Below, piece by piece: positions 1-4,649 of a stretch of 5,806 bases of DNA. Each line of letters begins with the position of its first letter. Positions within the stretch are counted from its first letter, which is position 1. The notes below the pieces were generated by a model that was not told the DNA's origin, made no database searches, and saw nothing but the letters and a program-made list of their open reading frames with translations. The stretch comes from Oxalobacteraceae bacterium (GTDB lineage Bacteria; Pseudomonadota; Gammaproteobacteria; Burkholderiales; Burkholderiaceae_D). Location of the stretch: contig PKWO01000400.1 in the NCBI GenBank assembly GCA_003132085.1, positions 1,384 through 7,189 on the forward strand, read 5' to 3'. The translations under genes were made by a program, and so were the position numbers.

Positions 1-30
1 CGCCAGCGGCTGAACAGTCACATTGTTTCT

Positions 31-74
31 TATAAACATGCAATTTTGTTCGTGGCAAATTAGGCGCTTGTGAT
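31..74 (+). promoter_or_regulatory. Candidate promoter/operator at left edge, resembling the cysT upstream region
   Basis: The 12-mer TATAAACATGCA (31-42) occurs again upstream of cysT (2781-2792). Here it is followed by ATTTTGTTCG (43-52), which matches AATTCGTTCG near the cysT promoter at 8 of 10 bases. Seventeen bases after TTTTGTTC comes TGTGAT (69-74), a poor -10 hexamer with 4 of 6 consensus bases. The arrangement echoes the sbp and cysT upstream regions. A shared 12-mer is expected about once by chance in a window this long, so the call rests on the combined arrangement. Whether it drives the small ORF at 113 or something else is unknown. Confidence 0.25.
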
Positions 75-137
75 TGTACGAATCACCGTTAATCAGCACA
101 GGAGTATAAATATTGCATCAATTACATTATTTGCCAC
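52..137 (+). repeat. Nested inverted repeats in the left leader
   Basis: GTGGCAAAT (52-60) is the exact reverse complement of ATTTGCCAC (129-137), a 9-base inverted repeat with a 68-base interior. Inside it, GTGATT (70-75) and AATCAC (81-86) form a perfect 6-base inverted repeat around a 5-base loop. In RNA this could fold as an outer helix enclosing a small hairpin and the AGGAG at 100-104. I recognise no known riboswitch consensus. A 9-base inverted repeat at this spacing can arise by chance, so structure is only a possibility. Confidence 0.25.
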
Positions 138-244
138 TGGATGAAGCGGGGATTCCGAGGGGCATGCGGCGTCGCATACACGATGACAAGTGCCATTCCG
201 TTTGTCCTGTTAAAATCCGGCTGCCGAACCTGCTGCGTAAATAA
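113..244 (+). CDS. Possible small hypothetical protein, 43 residues, TTG start
   Basis: I do not recognise this ORF. It starts at TTG (113-115), 8 bases after a good Shine-Dalgarno sequence AGGAG (100-104), and ends at TAA (242-244). An in-frame TAA at 107-109 prevents any useful upstream extension. The predicted peptide is basic in its C-terminal half, has no membrane segment or signal peptide, and carries two cysteines as CHSVC (residues 27-31), followed by PVKIRLPNLLRK at the end. A competing 46-residue ORF in another frame (141-281) lacks a ribosome binding site. The leader before it resembles that of cysT, so a sulfur-regulated small protein is conceivable, but this is inference. It may equally be non-coding leader. 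Confidence 0.2.
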   Translation: MHQLHYLPLDEAGIPRGMRRRIHDDKCHSVCPVKIRLPNLLRK

Positions 245-485
245 CGCGCGGGGCATTGAATATTTCGGACTTGCGCTCTGACTATTGACGTATTTTGCCA
301 AGTGGCGGTTTGATATCGTTTGGCGGTCATGGTTGGGGTGCGGCCAACGAAACCGGTGGGCGGCAGGAAATCTATTTCCAGATTGCCGTTCGCAGGCGGT
401 TACACAAACACGCGTGAAATTTCGGTTCCGGCATGTAAAACATTTCGAGGACTGAGCAAGTAGCGAAAATAACCATTAGGACGGC
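245..485. other. Stretch before dgkA with no firm feature
   Basis: I see no supported gene, RNA gene or repeat array here. A 44-codon open frame (329-463) has no convincing ribosome binding site and no recognisable product. TTGACG at 285-290 looks like a -35 hexamer, but no acceptable -10 lies 16-18 bases downstream. Small palindromes occur, such as GAAATTTC (416-423) and ATGT-AAA-ACAT near 434-444. The dgkA promoter probably lies in this stretch, but I cannot place it. Confidence 0.5.
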
Positions 486-884
486 ATGAACGATATCCAT
501 GAACCTGTTAGCGAGTTTAAAAGCAAGAGCGGTTGGAAGCGCATATTCTCTGCTTTTTCCTATTCCATTGAAGGATTCAAATCGGCTTGGCGGATTGAAC
601 ATGCGTTCCGCCAGGAGTTGGTTCTGCTTGTCTGTGCGACCGTCATCGCTCTATTGCTGCCGGTGTCGCCAATTGAGAAATTGATGCTGATCGGCGTGTT
701 TGTGCTGGTGCTGATTGTCGAATTGATCAACTCTGCCGTTGAGGCGGTGGTTGACCGTGTCTCGCTGGAGGTCAACCCGTTGTCCAAGAACGCCAAGGAT
801 TTCGGCAGTGCTGCGGTGTTCCTGACTCTCGGGTTGGCGGCCGCGACCTGGGCCGTTGTCTTGATCCCAGTGTTTTTTCGGTAG
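486..884 (+). CDS. dgkA: Diacylglycerol kinase (DgkA, prokaryotic membrane type)
   Basis: This small inner-membrane enzyme phosphorylates diacylglycerol with ATP to phosphatidate, recycling lipid released when membrane-derived glucans or lipopolysaccharide are modified. At 132 residues it is slightly longer than the E. coli enzyme, with about ten extra N-terminal residues. The family residues are visible at a constant offset of ten from E. coli: AFRQE (E44), VELINSAVEAVVDR (E79, N82, E86) and the cytoplasmic AKD (K104, D105). Three hydrophobic segments lie near residues 45-60, 66-85 and 107-129, matching the three-helix trimeric fold. ATG 486 is preceded by AGGA (478-481), and no better start is in frame. 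It runs in the same direction as sbp but 192 bases upstream, with a hairpin between, so I infer a separate transcript with no role in sulfate uptake. The identification is secure. Confidence 0.97.
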   Translation: MNDIHEPVSEFKSKSGWKRIFSAFSYSIEGFKSAWRIEHAFRQELVLLVCATVIALLLPVSPIEKLMLIGVFVLVLIVELINSAVEAVVDRVSLEVNPLSKNAKDFGSAAVFLTLGLAAATWAVVLIPVFFR

Positions 885-891
885 GCCTCGC

Positions 892-915
892 GCGCAGTAC
901 GTAGCTGCGCAGTAC
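892..915 (+). terminator. Weak hairpin after dgkA, possible terminator
   Basis: GCGCAG (892-897) and CTGCGC (905-910) form a 6-base stem with a 7-base loop, starting 8 bases after the dgkA stop. GCGCAGTAC (892-900) is also directly repeated at 907-915. A run of five T lies at 930-934, about 20 bases past the stem. That is too far for a canonical intrinsic terminator, so termination here is doubtful. Confidence 0.25.
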
Positions 916-977
916 CCGGCAAATCGATATTTTTCGCCCGATGTTGGTAGGCGTACCCAGTTGCATATTTGAAAATC

Positions 978-1029
978 GCATAAAGAATCGCGAAAGCATT
1001 CGTTCTTTTTCTGTTCGAATCTCTTTAAT
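978..1029 (+). promoter_or_regulatory. Candidate sbp promoter with activator-type upstream site
   Basis: TTTAAT (1024-1029) matches the -10 consensus at 5 of 6 bases, which would place the transcription start near 1036. The -35 position (about 1001-1006, CGTTCT) is poor, as is usual for activator-dependent promoters. Just upstream, GCATAAAGAATCG (978-990) and ATTCGTTC (998-1005) resemble GCATAAAAATTCG (2790-2802) and repeat ATTCGTTC (2798-2805) before cysT. There the same octamer lies 17 rather than 18 bases from the -10. In enteric bacteria CysB, a LysR-type activator, binds just upstream of the -35 of sulfate genes. Assigning CysB here is inference. Confidence 0.4.
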
Positions 1030-1076
1030 CTGGTTGCTTCCTTAACTTGGCTGGCCCATATTTAGAGAGATCGTTA

Positions 1077-2087
1077 ATGTCCTTGAAAAAAAAATTAATT
1101 GGATCGACCATCCTTCTGGCCTTGGTCGGACAGATTGCTTGTGCGGCTGAGACCACCTTGCTCAACGTCTCGTATGATCCTACCCGCGAGCTATATCAGG
1201 ATATCGACCATGCTTTTTCCGCCAAGTGGAAAGCGGAAAGCGGCAACACGCTCACGATCAAGCAATCCCACGGCGGCTCCGGCAAGCAGGCGCGTACCGT
1301 AATCGATGGCCTTGACGCCGACGTGGTGACGCTAGGTTTGGCCTATGACATTGACGAGATTGCCCAACACGGCTTGACTTCAGCCGGTTGGCAGAAGCGT
1401 TTGCCGAACAATAGCACCCCGTATTCGTCGACTATCGTGTTTCTGGTGCGCAAGGGTAATCCGAAGGGAATCCACGAATGGAGCGATCTGGTCAAGCCGG
1501 GCGTATCGGTCATCACGCCGAACCCCAAAACATCGGGTGGTGCACGCTGGAATTATCTTGCCGCGTGGGGATATGCGCTGAGTCAGCCCGGCGGCAATGA
1601 CGCCAAGGCCAAGGAGTTTGTCGCCAAGCTCTACAAGAACGTTCCGGTACTTGATTCGGGGGCTCGTGGTGCAACGACCACGTTCGTTGAGCGCGGCATC
1701 GGCGATGTGCTCATTGCATGGGAAAACGAGGCTTTGTTGGCGCTTAAAGAACTGGGGCCGGACAAAGTGGAGATGGTAACGCCGTCAATCAGCATATTGG
1801 CCGAACCGCCGGTCGCAGTGGTGGACAAGGTTGTGGACCGGCGCGGCACGCGCAAAGTTTCCGAGGCATATTTGGGCTTCCTTTATAGCGATGAAGGCCA
1901 GGAAATCATCGCCCGGAATTACTATCGACCTACGGTAGCGAAGGCAGCGAAAAAGTATGCGTCTCAATTCCCGAAAGTGAAGCTGTTTACCATTGACGCG
2001 CTGTTCGGCGGATGGACCAAGGCGCAAAAGACGCATTTCGCTGACGGCGGTTCGTTCGACCAGATTTATCAGCCAGGGAAAAGCTAA
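1077..2087 (+). CDS. sbp: Periplasmic sulfate-binding protein (Sbp type) of the sulfate ABC importer
   Basis: This is the high-affinity periplasmic receptor that captures sulfate and passes it to the CysT/CysW permease. The 336-residue precursor has a Sec signal peptide: KKK at 4-6, a hydrophobic core at about 7-21, and likely cleavage after ACA (residue 23). Every sulfate ligand known from the Salmonella protein is present at a constant offset of 23 (mature numbering to precursor): S68 in QSHGGSGKQ, S153-G154-G155 in NPKTSGGAR, A196 in DSGARG and W215 in AWENEA. NPKTSGGAR is the family signature. The text LLNVSYDPTREL and ADVVTLGLAYDID follow Sbp rather than the thiosulfate paralogue CysP. 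I chose ATG 1077 because AGAGAGA (1064-1070) lies 6 bases upstream and the signal peptide begins there; an in-frame TTG at 1047 adds only ten residues without signal character. The likely promoter is at 1024-1029. Confidence 0.97.
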   Translation: MSLKKKLIGSTILLALVGQIACAAETTLLNVSYDPTRELYQDIDHAFSAKWKAESGNTLTIKQSHGGSGKQARTVIDGLDADVVTLGLAYDIDEIAQHGLTSAGWQKRLPNNSTPYSSTIVFLVRKGNPKGIHEWSDLVKPGVSVITPNPKTSGGARWNYLAAWGYALSQPGGNDAKAKEFVAKLYKNVPVLDSGARGATTTFVERGIGDVLIAWENEALLALKELGPDKVEMVTPSISILAEPPVAVVDKVVDRRGTRKVSEAYLGFLYSDEGQEIIARNYYRPTVAKAAKKYASQFPKVKLFTIDALFGGWTKAQKTHFADGGSFDQIYQPGKS

Positions 2088-2149
2088 GGACGTGATGCGT
2101 GCTCAGTTCTAACCTATGCCTTCATGCTGTTCAGTACCATGGGAACGAG

Positions 2150-2195
2150 GGCGCCGCGACCGAACGTCTTGATCGAGGCACTCGTGGCGCCGCGA
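2150..2195 (+). repeat. Direct repeat GGCGCCGCGA in the sbp-hydrolase gap
   Basis: The 10-mer GGCGCCGCGA occurs at 2150-2159 and again at 2186-2195, 36 bases apart. Each copy contains the palindrome GGCGCC. A small hairpin CGAG-GCA-CTCG (2174-2184) lies between them. The function is unknown, and no terminator-like T-run follows. Confidence 0.4.
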
Positions 2196-2196
2196 T

Positions 2197-2216
2197 CGCA
2201 GCGCAGCGCAGCGCAG
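2197..2216 (+). repeat. Tandem pentanucleotide repeat (CGCAG)x4
   Basis: Four perfect copies of CGCAG occupy 2197-2216. The tract ends 9 bases before the Shine-Dalgarno sequence GGGAGG (2226-2231) of the hydrolase gene, in the untranslated spacer if ATG 2238 is the true start. Copy-number change would alter spacer length but not the reading frame from 2238. Confidence 0.85.
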
Positions 2217-2237
2217 CATGATATCGGGAGGCGCACT

Positions 2238-2774
2238 ATGTCGGACTTTCGCGTATTGATCGTTCCCGGCTTGCACGGTAGCGAACCAGAGCATTGGCAA
2301 TCGCGCTGGCAGCGGCTATATCCGGCCTTCGAGCGTGTCGAGCAAGCCGATTGGGAAACGCCGGACTTAAATGTTTGGTCTGACCAACTGTTGCACGTAT
2401 TGCGTCGTTCACCAAAGCCGACACTGGTGGTCGCGCACAGCTTTGGGTGTTTGGCGACTGTCCGCGCAGCCGGCTATGGCGCACCGAATTTGGCCGCCGC
2501 GCTCTTGGTCGCACCGGCCGATCCAGACAAATTCGGTCTCTCGGCCTCATTGGGCGCACGTCCATTGGCGAAACCGTCGTTGCTGGTCGGCAGCACGAAC
2601 GATCCCTGGATGGCGTGTGAGCGAGCAAGCTTTTGGGCCAAAATGTGGGGCACGGATTTTCTTTGCGCCGGCGACTTGGGGCATATCAATGCCGAATCCG
2701 GTATCGGCGATTGGCTGTTCGGCCTCTCTTTGCTGGAACGGTTGCGCTTTGCGACCGCAATCCTATATTCGTAA
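2238..2774 (+). CDS. RBBP9/YdeN-family serine hydrolase (alpha/beta fold)
   Basis: This is a predicted cytoplasmic alpha/beta hydrolase of the RBBP9/YdeN family (COG3545 type); its substrate is unknown. The 178-residue length is typical. In order, the protein shows an N-terminal strand and oxyanion-side loop IVPGLHGSEPEHWQSRW (8-24), the nucleophile elbow VVAHSFG with S68 (a variant of GxSxG), the acid D122 in GSTNDPW, and the base H149 in GHINAESGIGDW. The catalytic triad therefore appears intact. There is no signal peptide. ATG 2238 is preceded by GGGAGG at 6-base spacing. An in-frame TTG at 2124 would add 38 residues that look like translated spacer. The gene lies between sbp and cysT in the same direction, 150 bases after sbp with no clear terminator, so read-through from sbp is likely. 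A link to sulfur metabolism is suggested only by position. It could be an esterase or thioesterase-like enzyme; assignment stops at family level. Confidence 0.88.
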   Translation: MSDFRVLIVPGLHGSEPEHWQSRWQRLYPAFERVEQADWETPDLNVWSDQLLHVLRRSPKPTLVVAHSFGCLATVRAAGYGAPNLAAALLVAPADPDKFGLSASLGARPLAKPSLLVGSTNDPWMACERASFWAKMWGTDFLCAGDLGHINAESGIGDWLFGLSLLERLRFATAILYS

Positions 2775-2780
2775 ATCGTC

Positions 2781-2828
2781 TATAAACATGCATAAAAATT
2801 CGTTCGCTTTATAACCATTCAATGTAAT
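2781..2828 (+). promoter_or_regulatory. Candidate internal promoter for cysTWA
   Basis: TGTAAT (2823-2828) matches the -10 consensus at 5 of 6 bases. ATTCGTTC (2798-2805) lies 17 bases upstream, overlapping the -35 position. GCATAAAAATTCG (2790-2802) and TATAAACATGCA (2781-2792) lie just before it. The same octamer, hexamer type and near-identical spacing occur before sbp. The 96-base gap is clearly AT-rich compared with the flanking genes. I infer that cysTWA can be transcribed separately from sbp and the hydrolase, probably under the same sulfur regulator. Confidence 0.4.
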
Positions 2829-2860
2829 TATTCAACATCATTATTTGAATTGGTTATAAA
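2808..2860 (+). repeat. Long imperfect inverted repeat before cysT, candidate operator
   Basis: TTTATAACCATTCAA (2808-2822) is the reverse complement of TTGAATTGGTTATAAA (2845-2860) except for one extra T in the right arm. The arms are 15 and 16 bases with a 22-base spacer. The spacer contains the candidate -10 (2823-2828), and the right arm abuts the cysT ribosome binding site (2860-2865). ATAACC/GGTTAT half-sites suit a dimeric regulator binding DNA. Alternatively the transcribed part could fold. The arms are AT-rich and no T-run follows, so it is not a terminator. Confidence 0.6.
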
Positions 2861-2870
2861 GAGAGTCGAG

Positions 2871-3734
2871 ATGCATGTAACAGTGACAACCCGCAGCAGG
2901 GCAAAAGGTGCATTTCGCGTGATGCCAGGTTTTGGCTTATCGCTGGGTTTCACGCTTTTTTATCTTGCATTGATCGTTCTTATTCCCTTGTCTGCGGTGT
3001 TTTTGAAAACATTCACCCTAACCTGGGATGCGTTCTGGAACGCTGTGACCTCCGATCGGGTAGTCGCTTCGTATAAACTGAGTTTTGGTGCATCCCTGGT
3101 TGCCGCTGTCTTCAATGTAGTATTCGGCGGCATCGTTGCATGGGTGCTGGTGCGTTATCGCTTCCCCGGCAAGAAGATCATCGACGCCTTGGTCGACTTG
3201 CCATTTGCATTGCCTACTGCGGTTGCCGGGATTGCGTTGACCGCTTTGTATTCCCCCAACGGCTGGTTCGGTCGCTACTTCGAGGCGGCGGGCATCAAGA
3301 TTGCCTTCACGCCGTTGGGAATTGTGATCGCGTTGACATTCATCGGTTTGCCTTTCGTGGTTCGCACGGTACAACCGGTACTGGAGGATGTCGAGCGTGA
3401 ACTGGAGGAGGCTGCCGCCTGCCTCGGCGCGAATCACGCGCAAATCTTTATTCGCGTAATCTTCCCTGCCATCATGCCGGCGCTGTTGACCGGTTTTGCG
3501 CTCGCGTTCGCCCGCGCAACCGGGGAATACGGCTCGGTTATTTTCATCGCCGGCAATATGCCGATGATTTCCGAGATTACGCCTTTGTTTATTGTCACCA
3601 AGCTGGAGCAGTACGATTACGCCGGTGCGACAGCCATCGCGGTTGTGATGCTGATCGTATCGTTTGCGTTGCTGCTGGCGATTAACTTATTACAGGCGTG
3701 GACCCGGAATCGCGGTCGCGCCAGGAAGTTCTGA
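2871..3734 (+). CDS. cysT: Sulfate/thiosulfate ABC transporter permease CysT (CysU)
   Basis: This is one of the two inner-membrane channel subunits that carry sulfate from Sbp into the cytoplasm. The 287-residue protein has six hydrophobic segments at about 24-46, 73-95, 106-128, 147-165, 203-225 and 252-275. It shows CysT family text such as YRFPGKKIIDALVDLPFALP (96-115), PFVVRTVQPVLE (161-172) and GEYGSVIFIAGNMP (218-231). The coupling EAA loop, EEAAACLGANHAQIF (179-193) and onward to the proline at 199, contacts CysA. ATG 2871 follows AAAGAGAG (2858-2865) at 5-base spacing. An in-frame TTG at 2850 lies inside the inverted repeat and is rejected as the start. Its stop is separated from the cysW start by a single base, so the two are certainly co-transcribed. 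It appears intact. Confidence 0.97.
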   Translation: MHVTVTTRSRAKGAFRVMPGFGLSLGFTLFYLALIVLIPLSAVFLKTFTLTWDAFWNAVTSDRVVASYKLSFGASLVAAVFNVVFGGIVAWVLVRYRFPGKKIIDALVDLPFALPTAVAGIALTALYSPNGWFGRYFEAAGIKIAFTPLGIVIALTFIGLPFVVRTVQPVLEDVERELEEAAACLGANHAQIFIRVIFPAIMPALLTGFALAFARATGEYGSVIFIAGNMPMISEITPLFIVTKLEQYDYAGATAIAVVMLIVSFALLLAINLLQAWTRNRGRARKF

Positions 3735-3735
3735 C

Positions 3736-4647
3736 ATGAATACCGCCACTGTGCCGACCGCAGTGCCTGCCCTTGCGCCAACTCGGATTAGGCCCGTCCG
3801 ACAAGTTGCGGCCACGCTGGAACCGCTTTGGGTGCGGGCTGGCTTGATCGGCATTGCGTTGATCTTCCTGACACTTTTTTTGTTTGTGCCATTGATTGCC
3901 GTGTTCGCCGAAGCGTTGAAGAAGGGGTGGGACAGTTATTTTGACGCAATTGCTGATCCGGATGCGTTGTCCGCAATCAGGCTGACCTTGTTGACCGCCG
4001 GCATCGCCGTACCCTTGAACCTGATATTCGGCGTCGCGGCGGCCTGGGCCATTGCGAAATTCGAGTTTCGCGGCAAGAGCATTTTGCTGACCTTGATCGA
4101 TTTGCCGTTTTCCGTATCGCCGGTGATATCCGGATTGATCTACGTGTTGATTTTCGGCGCGCAAGGCTGGATCGGCCCGTGGTTGCGCGAGCATGACATT
4201 CGCATTCTTTTCGCCGTGCCGGGAATTGTGCTGGCGACTATTTTTGTGACCTTTCCTTTTGTTGCGCGCGAGCTTATTCCGCTGATGCAGTCGCAAGGCA
4301 GCGAAGAGGAAGAGGCGGCGCTGGTGCTCGGCGCATCTGGCTGGAGAACGTTCTGGCATGTGACGCTGCCGAATATCAAATGGGGCCTCTTATATGGCGT
4401 GATTCTATGCAATGCCCGCGCCATGGGGGAGTTCGGTGCGGTCTCGGTAGTCTCAGGTCATATTCGGGGCGAGACCAACACTATCCCGCTGCAGGTAGAA
4501 ATTCTTTATAACGAATACAACTTTGCGGCAGCGTTCGCAGTGGCGTCGCTGCTGGCTTTGCTGGCGCTGGTGACGCTGGCTCTTAAATCGCTGGTCGAGT
4601 CGCGTTTGCACGACACTGCATCGGAACCGTCTGAACAGGAGCATTGA
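3736..4647 (+). CDS. cysW: Sulfate/thiosulfate ABC transporter permease CysW
   Basis: This is the second membrane channel subunit, pairing with CysT. The 303-residue protein starts with about 33 polar, proline- and arginine-containing residues that lack signal-peptide character, then six hydrophobic segments at about 35-58, 82-107, 121-142, 161-180, 217-240 and 265-286. CysW-type text includes FEFRGKSILLTLIDLPFSVS (109-128), FVTFPFVARELIPLMQ (170-185) and NARAMGEFGAVSVVSGHIRG (226-245). The EAA coupling loop begins EEEAALVLGASGW (191-203) and ends at LPN (211-213). ATG 3736 follows AGGAAG (3722-3727) at 8-base spacing and lies one base after the cysT stop. The polar C-terminal tail (290-303) is rich in acidic residues and serines. 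It appears intact and translationally coupled to its neighbours. Confidence 0.97.
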   Translation: MNTATVPTAVPALAPTRIRPVRQVAATLEPLWVRAGLIGIALIFLTLFLFVPLIAVFAEALKKGWDSYFDAIADPDALSAIRLTLLTAGIAVPLNLIFGVAAAWAIAKFEFRGKSILLTLIDLPFSVSPVISGLIYVLIFGAQGWIGPWLREHDIRILFAVPGIVLATIFVTFPFVARELIPLMQSQGSEEEEAALVLGASGWRTFWHVTLPNIKWGLLYGVILCNARAMGEFGAVSVVSGHIRGETNTIPLQVEILYNEYNFAAAFAVASLLALLALVTLALKSLVESRLHDTASEPSEQEH

Positions 4648-4649
4648 TC

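Noticed and set aside
69..87. CRP-like site TGTGA...TCACC
   Set aside because: The half-sites are 9 bases apart rather than the 6 required for CRP, so only the inverted repeat is reported.
141..281. 46-codon + strand frame starting at ATG 141
   Set aside because: There is no Shine-Dalgarno before it, and it overlaps the better-supported frame at 113.
329..463. 44-codon + strand frame before dgkA
   Set aside because: There is no clear ribosome binding site and no recognisable product; this length is expected by chance.
560..922. 120-codon minus-strand frame opposite dgkA
   Set aside because: dgkA is certain on the + strand and this frame shows no family features.
1034..1062. Alternative sbp promoter TTGCTT-N17-CATATT
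   Set aside because: The start of transcription would fall on the ribosome binding site just before ATG 1077, leaving no usable leader.
885..1076. A small oscA-like gene directly before sbp, as found in Pseudomonas
   Set aside because: I found no supported ORF with a ribosome binding site in the dgkA-sbp gap.
2124..2237. 38-residue N-terminal extension of the hydrolase
   Set aside because: It begins at a TTG without a Shine-Dalgarno, runs through tandem repeat sequence and has no family similarity. ATG 2238 has GGGAGG at ideal spacing.
3018..3443. 141-codon minus-strand frame opposite cysT
   Set aside because: Antisense shadow of a conserved permease, with no plausible start signal.
3682..4359. 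225-codon open frame on the minus strand inside cysW
   Set aside because: It is antisense to an unambiguous cysW, and its translation is rich in Q, R and H with no domain; a codon-bias shadow.
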